Shown here: positions 9,479-18,636 of the stretch, one piece after another
Numbering within the stretch: position 1 is the first letter of the stretch
Layout of the letters: each line of letters begins with the position of its first letter
NCBI GenBank assembly: GCA_947500385.1
Contig: CANMSA010000004.1
Span: 248,001 to 312,000 of the forward strand
Direction of reading: 5' to 3'
DNA: 64,000 nucleotides
Origin: an uncultured Flavobacteriaceae bacterium
GTDB lineage: Bacteria > Bacteroidota > Bacteroidia > Flavobacteriales > Flavobacteriaceae
Translations under genes and position numbers: made by a program
The notes under the pieces: model-generated
What the model was told of the DNA's origin: nothing
What the model saw: only the letters and a program-made list of their open reading frames with translations
Databases searched by the model: none

Positions 9479-11098
9479 ATGAAAAAACACCTAGGCCTTA
9501 TTGTGTTTCTAGCATTCATTTTCGGATGTGCAGAAACAAAAAAAGAACGGATTGCCACCTTCACGGCCCCTTTCTCAGATGTAGACACCCTGGCAATCAA
9601 TGATTGGTGGAACCGGGGGGAAAACCCCATCATTGACCTAAAGGTTCCACGCGATAGCGTTGTGGCCTTTGGACTTTACACCGTTTCCAAAAACACCCTA
9701 AAATTAAGCGCTCAGCTATACCCGTTATACGCTGATGAGAGTCGAGAAATTCGTTTAGAAATACAAGATGGAAACCACTGGAAACCGATTCAAGAACAGC
9801 AGGTAAACGAACTTGGTTGGTCGGCGCTGTTCCGAATCGAAAATTGGGACAGTTCTAAAGACCATCATTACCGTATTCGTCATGGAAAACATGCTTATTT
9901 TCAAGGGCGCATTCGAAAAGACCCCAAAGACAAGGATGAAATTGTAATGGCGGCCCTATCCTGCAACTCTAACAAAGACCGCGGAATGCGTGCGAATTAT
10001 GTGCGCAATATTAATCATCAAAATCCCGACTTGGTCTTCTTTGCAGGCGATCAATCGTACGACCACACCGAACACACGGCGGCATGGTTAAAGTTCGGGC
10101 TTCAATTTCGGGAAATATTCCGAAACCGGCCTTGTATCACCATACCCGACGACCACGATATTGGCCAGGGAAACCTATGGGGGGAAAACGGTAAAATTTC
10201 AAAAACCAAAGGAAGTCCCGATGGTGGGTATCGGTACCATCCCGAATATGTAAAAATGGTAGAGCGCTGCCAAACGGCCCATCTGCCCGACCCTTTTGAT
10301 CCGACCCCTATACAAAGAGGCATTGGAGTGTATTATACCAATCTGTTACTGGGAGGTATCGACTTCGCCATTTTGGAAGACCGCAAGTTTAAGTCCGGGC
10401 CCGAAGGAAAAATACCGCAACAGGGACCAAGACCCGATCATATTCGCAATCCGGAGTATGACCCGGCGTCTATCGATTTAGAGGGGCTTAAACTTTTGGG
10501 CGACCGCCAATTAGCTTTCCTGGAGACCTGGGGCAGTCTTCGTCCAAAAACGCCCAAAGTGGTATTATCGCAAACGGGTTTTTGCGGGGGAGCGCACATT
10601 CATGGCTCTTTGGACAACCGATTGCATGCCGACCTCGATAGCAATGGTTGGCCACAAACGGGCAGAAAAAAAGCATTGCGCCTCATACAAAAGGCGAATG
10701 CCGTACACATTGCCGGTGACCAGCACTTGGCAACGGTCGTTAAACATGGCATTGATGCGTTTGGTGATGGCCCATGGGCCTTTGTGGTGCCCGCTATCGT
10801 AAACGACTACTACAGTCGATGGTGGTGGCCCGAAGACGAAAAGGCGGGCGAGCGCCCCAACACCCATACAACACTTCCCTGGACCGGTGATTACCTCGAT
10901 GGATTTGATAACAAAATAAGCATGATGGCCTATGTAAACCCCGAAAGCCCCTCAAAGGGAAGTGGCTATGGCCTAATTCGTTTTAACAAGGACAAAAATG
11001 AGGTTACCTTTGAGTGTTGGGCCCGAGATGTAGACGTTACGAAAGAACATGCGAAACAGTTTGAAGGATGGCCCATTACCATCCCTATGGCAAATTAA
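9479..11098 (+). CDS. PhoD-like alkaline phosphatase/metallophosphoesterase lipoprotein
   Basis: A 539-residue predicted lipoprotein (lipobox near residue 17, FIFGC). The central and C-terminal part is a metallophosphoesterase of the PhoD type: CNSNKDRGM, FFAGDQSYD, IPDDHDIGQGN and HIAGDQHLATV provide the expected Asp, Asn and His metal ligands. PhoD enzymes release phosphate from esters or diesters outside the cytoplasm; the substrate here is unknown. An N-terminal beta-rich domain (about 40-150) precedes the catalytic core. It starts 10 bases after the beta-lactamase gene, so the two are probably co-transcribed. Confidence 0.85.
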   Translation: MKKHLGLIVFLAFIFGCAETKKERIATFTAPFSDVDTLAINDWWNRGENPIIDLKVPRDSVVAFGLYTVSKNTLKLSAQLYPLYADESREIRLEIQDGNHWKPIQEQQVNELGWSALFRIENWDSSKDHHYRIRHGKHAYFQGRIRKDPKDKDEIVMAALSCNSNKDRGMRANYVRNINHQNPDLVFFAGDQSYDHTEHTAAWLKFGLQFREIFRNRPCITIPDDHDIGQGNLWGENGKISKTKGSPDGGYRYHPEYVKMVERCQTAHLPDPFDPTPIQRGIGVYYTNLLLGGIDFAILEDRKFKSGPEGKIPQQGPRPDHIRNPEYDPASIDLEGLKLLGDRQLAFLETWGSLRPKTPKVVLSQTGFCGGAHIHGSLDNRLHADLDSNGWPQTGRKKALRLIQKANAVHIAGDQHLATVVKHGIDAFGDGPWAFVVPAIVNDYYSRWWWPEDEKAGERPNTHTTLPWTGDYLDGFDNKISMMAYVNPESPSKGSGYGLIRFNKDKNEVTFECWARDVDVTKEHAKQFEGWPITIPMAN

Positions 11099-11979
11099 TT
11101 TGTGGTCATACTACGATACTTATTGGGTGAATCACCCATATGGCGTTTGAAAAATTTAATAAAGTAAGACGTATCCTCAAAACCCAATCGAAAGGCAATT
11201 TCTCCTATTTGTAGGGTGGTATAACGCAATAACCGTTGCGATTCCAATAGGAGGCGTTCCGAAATTATTACCGAAGGGGTTTTCCCGGCAACCGTTTTGG
11301 CTATGGTGGTCAAAGTCTTTGAAGAAACGTTCAAGGCTTCGGCATAAGCGTGTACGGTACAATGGTTCTCAAAGTGCTCCTCGACCAATTCCTTGAACTT
11401 ATAAAACTGTAAATCATAAGCACTATTTAGGTTCATTGTTCTCACATCTTCATCTCCCTTTTGGTGCATACGTTCCAAATTGATCAAAAAGGCTTTCAAC
11501 AAAAACCGAATAACCGCTTCATATCCAAAAGAACCCCTTTTAGAAAGTTCTTCCCGCATTAATAAAATATACGATGTGGCAATTTTCGCTGTCTTGGCAT
11601 CGATCTCATAACAAGGGTTTTGGTTGGAATTAAAGATGTTGTATTTCAGAAAAATATCCACCTCCGAATGCATAAAGAAACTTTCATTGAAGTGAATTAA
11701 CCAACCATTTACTGCTAGGTTCTCGTCGAAAGCATGTACCTGATCTTTTGCAATGAATAAAAGAGTACCCGCTTTTATATCAAAGGTTTTAAAATCGACC
11801 GTATGGCTTCCTCCCTCCTCAAAAAACCAGATAATCTGATAGTAACTGTGGGAATGGGGCCTTGCCGCTGGCTTACCGCTTCTTTTGCGGTATGTATTTA
11901 AATCATACAGTTCGAACTGCAACTTTTCTGGATGCGCCTTATGAAGATGGTATTGTTCAATTTTGTTTTTCTTTTCCAT
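11095..11979 (-). CDS. AraC family transcriptional regulator
   Basis: A 294-residue regulator. Residues 1-110 form a cupin-like AraC ligand-binding domain (HSHSYYQIIWFFEEG, then AGTLLFIAKDQVHAF). Residues 190-290 hold two helix-turn-helix motifs ending with the AraC signature IGEIAFRLGFEDTSYFIKFFKRHMGDSPNKYR. The ATG lies one base after the stop of the amine oxidase gene, so it is the last gene of the SDR/AhpD-like/oxidase operon and may control it. The stop overlaps the convergent PhoD-like gene by four bases. The inducer is not evident. Confidence 0.9.
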   Translation of the reverse strand: MEKKNKIEQYHLHKAHPEKLQFELYDLNTYRKRSGKPAARPHSHSYYQIIWFFEEGGSHTVDFKTFDIKAGTLLFIAKDQVHAFDENLAVNGWLIHFNESFFMHSEVDIFLKYNIFNSNQNPCYEIDAKTAKIATSYILLMREELSKRGSFGYEAVIRFLLKAFLINLERMHQKGDEDVRTMNLNSAYDLQFYKFKELVEEHFENHCTVHAYAEALNVSSKTLTTIAKTVAGKTPSVIISERLLLESQRLLRYTTLQIGEIAFRLGFEDTSYFIKFFKRHMGDSPNKYRSMTTN

Positions 11980-11980
11980 T

Positions 11981-13033
11981 TTATACTGCTCCTTCGATTG
12001 CTTGGGCAGCAGCTCTCAAACCGCTGGCGATGGCACCATCCATATATCCGCCATAGACGGTTGCGGTCTCTGCTCCTGAAAAAAATAATCTGCTCCCCAT
12101 ATACCCCTTTTGAAACAATGAATTTCCATAAGACGGACTCATATAAATAGATTTAATGGCTTCGCAAGAGGTATGCCAATCCTGAGACCAGTCTTTTTCT
12201 TCATACGTACGGTAATCCATTATCGCCGATCCCAAATACTTCGTTAAATATGACAAGACCCGTTCCTTTCGCACGTCATTTGAATACTCTCGTAGCCCCT
12301 CGTTCATAAATCCCATTAAGGCATATTGTCGATCGGCCACATCGGTATGATCATAAAGTTCGGTCACGGCCCCCACCTGACCTATCAAAGTACCCGAGAA
12401 TTTTTTGTCTTTCCAAAATGGTTTTGAGAAAGTGAGTCCAACTTTCATTGCATTGCTCATCCAAGTATGGGTTTTGCTCATTGCCAAGATCAACTCTTCG
12501 GGAAGTGCTGGTTCAAAATTAATACGGGTCGCAATCTTTGGGGGAATGGTCATAATTACTTTTTCTGCGCTAAAAAACCCTTGATCGGTTTTAAGGGTCA
12601 GCGACCTATCTGTCCTTTCAACAGCGATCACTTTGGTATTGCACCGTATGTCGGCATCCACCACTCCCAACAAACCGTTGATCATCGCCATAGAACCACC
12701 AGCTACGCGGTAGGCCACAGAAGCTTTGGGATCGTTTTCAAAGTAATGCTCTGGCGCCATCGTGCTATAGACCAATACACTCTTTCCCTTGGTATATTGA
12801 TGAAACTTTTCAACACCTAATTCTTCTAAAAGTGTTAAGACGTGTTGGTGGTGCGCTTGAAACCAAGTGGCGCCAAAATCGATGCCATTACTTTCCATAA
12901 TTCGCCCACCAATCCTAGCTCTCGATTCTAGTACTGTCACATCGGTAGCACCGGCTTTTTGCAAGGCAAAGGCGGCCGTTAAACCCGACAGCCCTGCACC
13001 CACAATAAGATACTTTGAAAAAGTAGTTGCCAT
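11981..13033 (-). CDS. flavin-containing amine oxidase family FAD-dependent oxidoreductase
   Basis: A 350-residue FAD enzyme of the monoamine oxidase family. The dinucleotide-binding motif VGAGLSGLTAAFALQKAG is at residues 12-29, followed by VLESRARIGGR, the usual second FAD contact. Near the C-terminus, FSGAETATVYGGYMDGAIASG is the conserved FAD-binding end motif. It probably oxidises an amine or a related C-N or C-C bond; the substrate cannot be read from sequence. It follows the AhpD-like gene by two bases in a four-gene operon. Confidence 0.87.
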   Translation of the reverse strand: MATTFSKYLIVGAGLSGLTAAFALQKAGATDVTVLESRARIGGRIMESNGIDFGATWFQAHHQHVLTLLEELGVEKFHQYTKGKSVLVYSTMAPEHYFENDPKASVAYRVAGGSMAMINGLLGVVDADIRCNTKVIAVERTDRSLTLKTDQGFFSAEKVIMTIPPKIATRINFEPALPEELILAMSKTHTWMSNAMKVGLTFSKPFWKDKKFSGTLIGQVGAVTELYDHTDVADRQYALMGFMNEGLREYSNDVRKERVLSYLTKYLGSAIMDYRTYEEKDWSQDWHTSCEAIKSIYMSPSYGNSLFQKGYMGSRLFFSGAETATVYGGYMDGAIASGLRAAAQAIEGAV

Positions 13034-13035
13034 TT

Positions 13036-13362
13036 TTACGATCGTAAATGGGTGCCATGTACGACAGCGGCGCCCGCGCGCAATGCTGTTGCAAAAAACG
13101 TCACCTCGGCGAGTTCCTCAGTTGTCGCGCCCGCCTTTAGTGCATTCGTTTTATGAATCCCTAAACAATAAGGGCATTGTGTTGTTAACGCTACCGCAAT
13201 AGCCATTAGTTCTTTGTATTTCTTCGGAATCGCACCATCTGCAAGCGCAGCCCTATCCAGCTTCTGAAATGCTTTCATAGCATCTGGTACGTGCCCCCCT
13301 AAAGTACCTAATTTTTTTAGGTTATCCATGTGATACATAATTTCTTGTTTTTGGTTTACCAT
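13036..13362 (-). CDS. carboxymuconolactone decarboxylase/AhpD-like protein
   Basis: A 108-residue member of the carboxymuconolactone decarboxylase family, with the redox motif CPYCLGIH (C-x-x-C-x-x-x-H) seen in AhpD-type peroxidase partners, then the family helix ATTEELAEVTFFATALRAGAAVVHG. It probably reduces peroxides or a partner disulfide in the cytoplasm. The frame is open to 13428, overlapping the SDR gene, but the ATG at 13362 (MVNQKQEIMYHMDNLKK) with a GAAAGAAA ribosome-site-like stretch gives a normal length. It may remove peroxide made by the neighbouring flavin oxidase; that is inference from context. Confidence 0.85.
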   Translation of the reverse strand: MVNQKQEIMYHMDNLKKLGTLGGHVPDAMKAFQKLDRAALADGAIPKKYKELMAIAVALTTQCPYCLGIHKTNALKAGATTEELAEVTFFATALRAGAAVVHGTHLRS

Positions 13363-13370
13363 TGTTTCTT

Positions 13371-14120
13371 TCAGTTTCTCCCAGACATGACGCCGCCATC
13401 GGTATCCCATATAGCACCGGTTACCCAAGACGCCTGATCCGAAAGCAAAAAGCCAATGGTACTGGCAACATCTTCGGGGGTACCATATCTGCCTATTGGA
13501 TGAAAGCCATGAAAAGCCTGTAAACCTTTATACGCTTCCTCTTTTCCTCCAAAAACTCCCTCATATACGGGGGTCTCTACTACTGCTGGCGAAACCGCGT
13601 TGACCCGTATTTTATGATCTGCCAATTCCATTGCCAAATGCTGTGTAAGGGAATGCAAACCGGCCTTTTGCATTGAGTATGCCGAGGATGGTGTTGCTTT
13701 TATTGCCTGTTTGGCCCACATAGAACCTACATTTACGATAGCCCCGCCCTGGGTATCGGCCATTTTTCTTGCCGCCGTCTGCGTAATAAAAAAGAACCCC
13801 TTGTTCAAGTTCATGTAGGAATCGTAGTCAGCCTCCGAATGATCTAAAAATGGCTTAGGTCCAAAAATACCTGATGCGTTTACCAGGTAATCTAGATTGT
13901 CCCATCCATCAATAGTTGCCTTTAAAGCGGACAGTTCATCCTTGTTGGTAATATCGACCTTGTGTGTCACTAAAACGCCGGATGCTTCATTTTCAAATGC
14001 CTTTAGCTTTTCTGGTTTGGTGCCAACTATATGTACTTGAACACCCTTGTTCAATAAATGCTCGGCAGTCGCTTTTCCGATACCACTGCTTCCTCCTATA
14101 ATCAATGCTCTTTTGCTCAT
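13371..14120 (-). CDS. SDR family NAD(P)-dependent oxidoreductase
   Basis: A 249-residue classical short-chain dehydrogenase. The cofactor loop GGSSGIGKA is at residues 8-16, NASG near 83, and the catalytic Ser and YSMQK (Y-x-x-x-K) pair near 140-160. The C-terminal [10 protein letters not shown] is the usual end of the fold. The substrate is unknown. It is first in the operon with AhpD-like, amine oxidase and AraC genes, preceded by an exact -7 box and, further up, by a palindrome in the divergent promoter region. Confidence 0.9.
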   Translation of the reverse strand: MSKRALIIGGSSGIGKATAEHLLNKGVQVHIVGTKPEKLKAFENEASGVLVTHKVDITNKDELSALKATIDGWDNLDYLVNASGIFGPKPFLDHSEADYDSYMNLNKGFFFITQTAARKMADTQGGAIVNVGSMWAKQAIKATPSSAYSMQKAGLHSLTQHLAMELADHKIRVNAVSPAVVETPVYEGVFGGKEEAYKGLQAFHGFHPIGRYGTPEDVASTIGFLLSDQASWVTGAIWDTDGGVMSGRN

Positions 14121-14145
14121 ATGAATTGTTTTAGTAATTGAACAA

Positions 14146-14153
14146 CAAAGGTA
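14146..14153 (-). promoter_or_regulatory. -7 box of the SDR operon promoter
   Basis: The minus strand reads TACCTTTG, an exact TAnnTTTG match, 26 bases before the SDR ATG. A matching -33 TTTG is not seen at normal spacing, which would fit an activator-dependent promoter. Confidence 0.5.
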
Positions 14154-14197
14154 TTTTGCACTTCAAAGAGAATGTAGTCCGTATCGGAGAATGAATG

Positions 14198-14215
14198 GTA
14201 CTTTTCGGAAAGTAC
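14198..14215. promoter_or_regulatory. palindromic candidate operator between divergent promoters
   Basis: GTACTTTTCGGAAAGTAC is an 18-base inverted repeat with 16 of 18 bases symmetric. It sits 45 bases upstream of the SDR operon -7 box and 38 bases upstream of the VOC gene -7 box, where one regulator could act on both. The regulator is unknown; the operon's own AraC protein is one candidate, although AraC sites are more often direct repeats. Confidence 0.45.
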
Positions 14216-14252
14216 TTTTTAGGGAAGAGGTAGCTTCCTATTTTGTGGTCTA

Positions 14253-14260
14253 TAAATTTG
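14253..14260 (+). promoter_or_regulatory. -7 box of the VOC gene promoter
   Basis: TAAATTTG matches TAnnTTTG exactly. A start about six bases later would give a leader of roughly 45 bases to the ATG at 14313, and would place the ATG-less upstream codons outside the gene. Confidence 0.45.
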
Positions 14261-14312
14261 CCTCTACTATATTCAAATGGCAATATACCATACCTTTACA
14301 ATGCTAAAAGGA

Positions 14313-14948
14313 ATGAACATCAAAAAACAGATAGACCATATCGTGTATACCGTTTCTGATTTGGACGCGGCAATGGACACCTTTGAAACCCTGTTAGGTG
14401 TACGGCCAATCTTTGGGGGTATCCACCACCATTTTGGCACCAAAAATGCCTTGATAAATCTAGACAATGGCATATATCTGGAACTATTGGCCGCCGATAC
14501 GAACAATACCGCAGTCCCAAGACCAAGGTGGATGGGAGTAGATTGTTTGACCAAAAATCAAATTACACGATGGGCCCTTAGATCGAACCACTTGCATACG
14601 GATAGTAGGGTACTACAAGAATTCCATCCACAAATGGGCCTACTTAAAAAAGGGGAAAGAAAGACGATCGATGATATTCTTTTAAGTTGGGAGCTTTCAA
14701 TGCCCTTGCCAAATCCTGAGGTAGCGTTGGCGCCATTTCTAATAGATTGGAGCAAAACCGAACAACACCCTACCGAAATGCTTCCAGATATGAATTGTTC
14801 CTTTAAAGGGCTTTCGGGAATACACCCCCATCCAGAAGTCTTTGATGAATTGTTTGAAAAGTTAGGATTTGAACTGCGTATCGACAAAGGAACGGCACCG
14901 GCCCTTAAATTGCAATTGCAATGTCCAAACGGATCGGTTACCGTATAA
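14313..14948 (+). CDS. VOC/glyoxalase-like domain protein
   Basis: A 211-residue protein starting MNIKKQIDHIVYTVSDLDAAM, the standard first beta-alpha unit of the vicinal oxygen chelate fold, with the His of IDHIVY as likely first metal ligand and YLELLAAD as the second (Glu). It resembles glyoxalase-3-like proteins (one VOC domain plus a longer C-terminal region). The reaction is unknown. Starts at 14277 and 14301 are also possible, but the chosen one best fits the fold. The next gene follows after 15 bases. Confidence 0.75.
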   Translation: MNIKKQIDHIVYTVSDLDAAMDTFETLLGVRPIFGGIHHHFGTKNALINLDNGIYLELLAADTNNTAVPRPRWMGVDCLTKNQITRWALRSNHLHTDSRVLQEFHPQMGLLKKGERKTIDDILLSWELSMPLPNPEVALAPFLIDWSKTEQHPTEMLPDMNCSFKGLSGIHPHPEVFDELFEKLGFELRIDKGTAPALKLQLQCPNGSVTV

Positions 14949-14963
14949 CCCAAACCCATAGTA

Positions 14964-15752
14964 ATGACCCATTTATCCAAATCCGCGTCCATCATCTTTT
15001 TAGTACTACTAAGCGCCTGCCAAACCACTACAAAAAAGCAAGCCTCGCCGAATTCGGAAGTTTTGGAAACCGTTTCCATGACTGAAAAAGAACAACTTCT
15101 TTTAGACGAAACCATTGAGGCACATGGGGGCGCGCTATATGAGCAAGCACATTTTGCCTTTCAGTTTCGAAAAAAACAATACACCTTTAAAAACAACAAC
15201 GGACGGTATCGCTATACCGTAAAAAGCAGCAAAGAAGGGAGTGAGATTTATGATGTACTCGAAAACGGAAGGCTCACCCGCACTGTAAACGACAACGAAG
15301 TAAGTTTGTCGAACAAAGACATTGCCAAGTATTCCGAAGCATTAAACTCAGTGGTGTATTTTGCAACCCTTCCGCACAAATTAAACGACCAGGCCGTCAT
15401 TAAATCATATGAAGGCACTACCCTTATAAAGGGAGTGCAATATGATGTGCTAGGGGTTACCTTTAAACAGGAAGGGGGCGGTACCGATTTTGACGATGCC
15501 TTTCATTACTGGATTCACCATGAGAAAAAAACCATCGACTACTTGGCCTACAGTTATAGCACAAATGACGGAGGGGTGCGATTCAGAAGCGCGTACAACC
15601 CTCGTACCATAGACGGTGTTCGCTTTCAAGATTATATCAACTACGAAGCACCTATAGGAACCGCATTGCGAGATTTGCCGACACTTTTCGAGAAAAACCG
15701 TTTGAAGGAACTATCGAGAATCATAACTGAAGATGTTCGCAACCTTCAATAG
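14964..15752 (+). CDS. DUF6503-like lipoprotein
   Basis: A 262-residue predicted lipoprotein with lipobox LLSAC at the end of the signal peptide (Cys19). The mature part begins with a Thr/Lys-rich linker and then a beta-rich domain with the ETIEAHGGALYEQAHFAFQFR segment, which I associate with the DUF6503 family of Bacteroidota (a LolA/LolB-like outer envelope fold). No catalytic motif is visible and function is unknown. It probably shares a transcript with the VOC gene. Confidence 0.7.
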   Translation: MTHLSKSASIIFLVLLSACQTTTKKQASPNSEVLETVSMTEKEQLLLDETIEAHGGALYEQAHFAFQFRKKQYTFKNNNGRYRYTVKSSKEGSEIYDVLENGRLTRTVNDNEVSLSNKDIAKYSEALNSVVYFATLPHKLNDQAVIKSYEGTTLIKGVQYDVLGVTFKQEGGGTDFDDAFHYWIHHEKKTIDYLAYSYSTNDGGVRFRSAYNPRTIDGVRFQDYINYEAPIGTALRDLPTLFEKNRLKELSRIITEDVRNLQ

Positions 15753-15796
15753 TTTTATGCGGCCTATGCAAGATTTTTGGTACTTTTATCCGAAGC

Positions 15797-16339
15797 ATGC
15801 CAACGCATAAGCTTTTCCCCATGCATGAAATCTCCATTCAAAAACCACCGGTTACAGATGCTTTAAGAATATCGCTCCTCTTTAAGCAAGTATATTTACA
15901 GACCTACGCAAAAGAGGGTATTAGCCATGAGTTTGCCAATTTTATATCTCGAAAATTTTCACCGGAAGCCGTGGCGGACAACATTGAAAAGGCAAGCCAG
16001 TCTTTGCTTATCGCTTATTTCAAGGACAACCCTATCGGCGTGGTACAGGTTATTCACGACAGTACCTGCCGTATTGACAAGGTTCAAATGCCCGAACTTG
16101 ACAAATTATATGTTTTAGAGCGATTTCATGGCAAGGCTATCGGACACTTATTGCTCAAAGAGATTGAAAAAATAGTAGTGCGGAAGGGGTATACACAAAT
16201 GTGCTTGGAAGTTTATTCAAAAAACCCGCGTGCCATCGCATTCTATGAATCAAAAGGATATCAGAATAGGGGTATCGTAGATTTTGTAATGGAGACGAAT
16301 ACCTATGAGAATTTTGTAATGACCAAAAAACTGGTCTAA
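15797..16339 (+). CDS. GNAT family N-acetyltransferase
   Basis: A 180-residue acetyltransferase. The acetyl-CoA binding loop is in LERFHGKAIGHLLLKEIE (Q/RxxGxG/A type), preceded by the strand ELDKLYVLE and followed by MCLEVYSKNPRAIAFYESKGY, the usual C-terminal GNAT motif B. The acceptor substrate is unknown. The start at 15797 is used; the ATG at 15821 (MHEISIQKPPVTDA) is equally plausible and would give 172 residues. It converges on gldC. Confidence 0.85.
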   Translation: MPTHKLFPMHEISIQKPPVTDALRISLLFKQVYLQTYAKEGISHEFANFISRKFSPEAVADNIEKASQSLLIAYFKDNPIGVVQVIHDSTCRIDKVQMPELDKLYVLERFHGKAIGHLLLKEIEKIVVRKGYTQMCLEVYSKNPRAIAFYESKGYQNRGIVDFVMETNTYENFVMTKKLV

Positions 16340-16350
16340 CCGAGACCCGT

Positions 16351-16686
16351 TTATTGCTTCAGTTCCATCTTTTCTTCAAAATATGCGCAAAAGTCTTTCA
16401 TGGTTGCCGTCATCTTTTCGTCCTGTGTTGCCTTCATAAAAGTATCCGACATGGCTACCAAGGTCTGATGGAAAAATATTTTCATCTCATCTACGGGCAT
16501 ATCTTTGGTCCAGAGGTCAATTTTTAGCGACTCTTTATTTTTACTATCCCAAACGGAAAGAAACAGTGCTTTTGCCTCTTCGTTATCGATACCGCCGTCT
16601 TCAGCGGACCAATTGAGCGTTTCCGGTACGCGATTATCATCCAACCCTACGCGAAGGGTGATTTCCGAGTTATGTAATTTTGCCAT
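16351..16686 (-). CDS. gldC: gliding motility protein GldC
   Basis: GldC is a small cytoplasmic protein (111 residues) required for full gliding motility in Flavobacterium. The sequence begins MAKLHNSEITLRVGLDDNRVPE and includes LSVWDSKNKESLKIDLWTKDMPVDEMK, matching my memory of the family closely. Its ATG overlaps the gldB stop codon by one base (TAATG), so it is the second gene of a gldBC operon, the known arrangement. Confidence 0.93.
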   Translation of the reverse strand: MAKLHNSEITLRVGLDDNRVPETLNWSAEDGGIDNEEAKALFLSVWDSKNKESLKIDLWTKDMPVDEMKIFFHQTLVAMSDTFMKATQDEKMTATMKDFCAYFEEKMELKQ

Positions 16687-17684
16687 TATCTTTTTGGTTT
16701 GTAGTTGCTTCTTTTGAAAATATCATCTGCCGGTAAATTCAGCAACTGGGCCAAGGTAACCGAGTTTTTATCCATGAATGCCTTTACGATCTGCCAACCG
16801 ATATACCTTCCTATTCTCCCTGGGGAGTCATTATCCAGTTCCAACCCGAATTTGGAAAAAGGTGCCGGATCTAAAAAACGCGCACTTAGTTTGGCGTCGG
16901 TACTATAGAGGTATTCATTCTCGATGTAATTGCGCCAAATAGGTTCCTCATTCACTGTGGCCCAATCTAATTGGCTTTGCGAATAGTTGATTTTCTTCGC
17001 ATCTTCCAGCATCGGTAGTAGCTGATCCTTGAGGTAAAGCTCCTTCCCATAATAAATCATTTGTGCCAGAAAACTGCGATCTCTAGGTCTGGGCACGACT
17101 TTTTTCACCAAAGACGCCGCAAGATCGGAAACGATAAGGGCTTTGTCAAAATCGGCCGCAATATAGGTTGACATGCCTTGATAGAATTCATGGTCGGGAC
17201 CCAAATAATTATCCAACCCGATCAGGACCAAAGTATCCGTGGCAATAATTCTATTTTGATACTCCACATTATTGGTCATGGTAATGACCTTCGGCTCCTT
17301 GAATTTGGGAAAATAATACTTCATATGCTTAAACAGCCGCTCCAATTCCTCCTCGTGTACTTTAAAATCAGGGAAAGCACGATTCACTTCGGCACGAACA
17401 ACCCGTTGTAGCGAATCGGTCAGCATCGCCTCCCAGATACTATCGGCAAATCGTTCGGGAAACAAGTACGGGTATTTTTTTTTCAATGCGGGAATATCGC
17501 CTGGGCCCGCGTTATCAAATTCCCGATCAAACCGTACCACTTCGAAATCTACCGGAATTGCCGCAATCTCATTGGCGACCTTTGTATCATCACCACAGCT
17601 TAAAACAGCAACAAACAATGCCAAAGTGGTAAAAATTCTTCCAAACCGGCCAAGAAATAGCGTATTGATTTTCGTTTTAGGCAT
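16686..17684 (-). CDS. gldB: gliding motility lipoprotein GldB
   Basis: GldB is an essential gliding/T9SS-associated lipoprotein of Flavobacteriia. The 332-residue product has a signal peptide ending in a lipobox (AVLSC, Cys30) and the conserved segments PVDFEVVRFDREF and YPYLFPERFADSIW. The C-terminal half has a zincin-like helical arrangement (VPRPRDRSFLAQMIYYGKELYL), but no full HExxH motif is seen. It is followed directly by gldC. An exact -7 box lies 22-29 bases before the ATG. Confidence 0.93.
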   Translation of the reverse strand: MPKTKINTLFLGRFGRIFTTLALFVAVLSCGDDTKVANEIAAIPVDFEVVRFDREFDNAGPGDIPALKKKYPYLFPERFADSIWEAMLTDSLQRVVRAEVNRAFPDFKVHEEELERLFKHMKYYFPKFKEPKVITMTNNVEYQNRIIATDTLVLIGLDNYLGPDHEFYQGMSTYIAADFDKALIVSDLAASLVKKVVPRPRDRSFLAQMIYYGKELYLKDQLLPMLEDAKKINYSQSQLDWATVNEEPIWRNYIENEYLYSTDAKLSARFLDPAPFSKFGLELDNDSPGRIGRYIGWQIVKAFMDKNSVTLAQLLNLPADDIFKRSNYKPKR

Positions 17685-17705
17685 CTACACTTTATTTTTA
17701 CGGGG

Positions 17706-17713
17706 CAAAGTTA
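17706..17713 (-). promoter_or_regulatory. -7 box of the gldBC promoter
   Basis: The minus strand reads TAACTTTG, an exact TAnnTTTG match 22 bases upstream of the gldB ATG and divergent from nadE. A -33 element is not clear. Confidence 0.5.
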
Positions 17714-17738
17714 ATCGTTTTAAACTACAAGCCATTCC

Positions 17739-18527
17739 ATGCAAACTGAAAAAGTAACCGACCATATCGTAGATTGGTTGAAATCATATGCCACGAAAGC
17801 CAATATGAAGGGCTTTGTAATCGGTATCTCTGGTGGTATCGATTCTGCGGTCACCTCTACCTTATGTGCCAAAACCGGACTCGACCTTTTGTGCCTCGAA
17901 ATGCCCATACACCAAGCAGCCAATCAAGCCAGTAGGGCATCGCGTCATATTGAATGGCTCCAGGACAATTTTGATCATGTACAAAGACAGGAAGTAAACC
18001 TAACCCCGGTTTTTGATAGTTTGGTGGCCTCCTTTCCCGCCGTACAAAATGAAGAAGAACGCTTTATGTCGTTGGCGAATACCAGGGCAAGGCTTCGGAT
18101 GACAAGTTTGTATTATTTTGCCGCGCTTCAGGGCTATCTGGTCGCGGGTACCGGAAACAAAGTGGAAGATTTTGGGGTAGGTTTCTATACCAAATACGGT
18201 GATGGCGGTGTTGACCTTAGCCCCATAGCCGACCTATTAAAGACCCAAGTATATGCCGTAGGGGAATACTTGGGCGTCAATGATGAAATCATTGCTGCAG
18301 CGCCTACCGATGGCCTTTGGGGGGACGACCGTACAGATGAAGATCAAATAGGCGCTTCCTATCCGGAACTGGAATGGGCCATGAAAATGAAGGACCTGGG
18401 AAAAACCGCGGAGAACTTTTCAGGGCGCGAAAAGGAAGTTTTTGTTATATTTACAAGATTCAACAATGCAAACCACCACAAGATGGTTCCTATACCTGTT
18501 TGTAGGATTCCTCTTTCATTTTTGTGA
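17739..18527 (+). CDS. nadE: NAD(+) synthase NadE
   Basis: NadE converts deamido-NAD to NAD with ATP and ammonia (or glutamine through a partner). The ATP pyrophosphatase loop GISGGIDSA is at residues 29-37, followed by NTRARLRMTSLYYFA, VAGTGNKVEDFGVGFYTKYGD and the typical PTDGLWGDDRTDEDQIGASY segment. No glutaminase domain is present, so it is the short ammonia-dependent form (262 residues). It is divergent from gldB, a neighbourhood also found in other flavobacteria. Confidence 0.95.
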   Translation: MQTEKVTDHIVDWLKSYATKANMKGFVIGISGGIDSAVTSTLCAKTGLDLLCLEMPIHQAANQASRASRHIEWLQDNFDHVQRQEVNLTPVFDSLVASFPAVQNEEERFMSLANTRARLRMTSLYYFAALQGYLVAGTGNKVEDFGVGFYTKYGDGGVDLSPIADLLKTQVYAVGEYLGVNDEIIAAAPTDGLWGDDRTDEDQIGASYPELEWAMKMKDLGKTAENFSGREKEVFVIFTRFNNANHHKMVPIPVCRIPLSFL

Positions 18528-18636
18528 CATCTCAACCTAAATTGTTGTGGTATAGTCGAATAAAATTGTAAAAATGGCAAATTGTGTAAAAAAAATTGCA
18601 TTTTTGATAAAGAGTTTAAGTATTAAGCCTTACATT

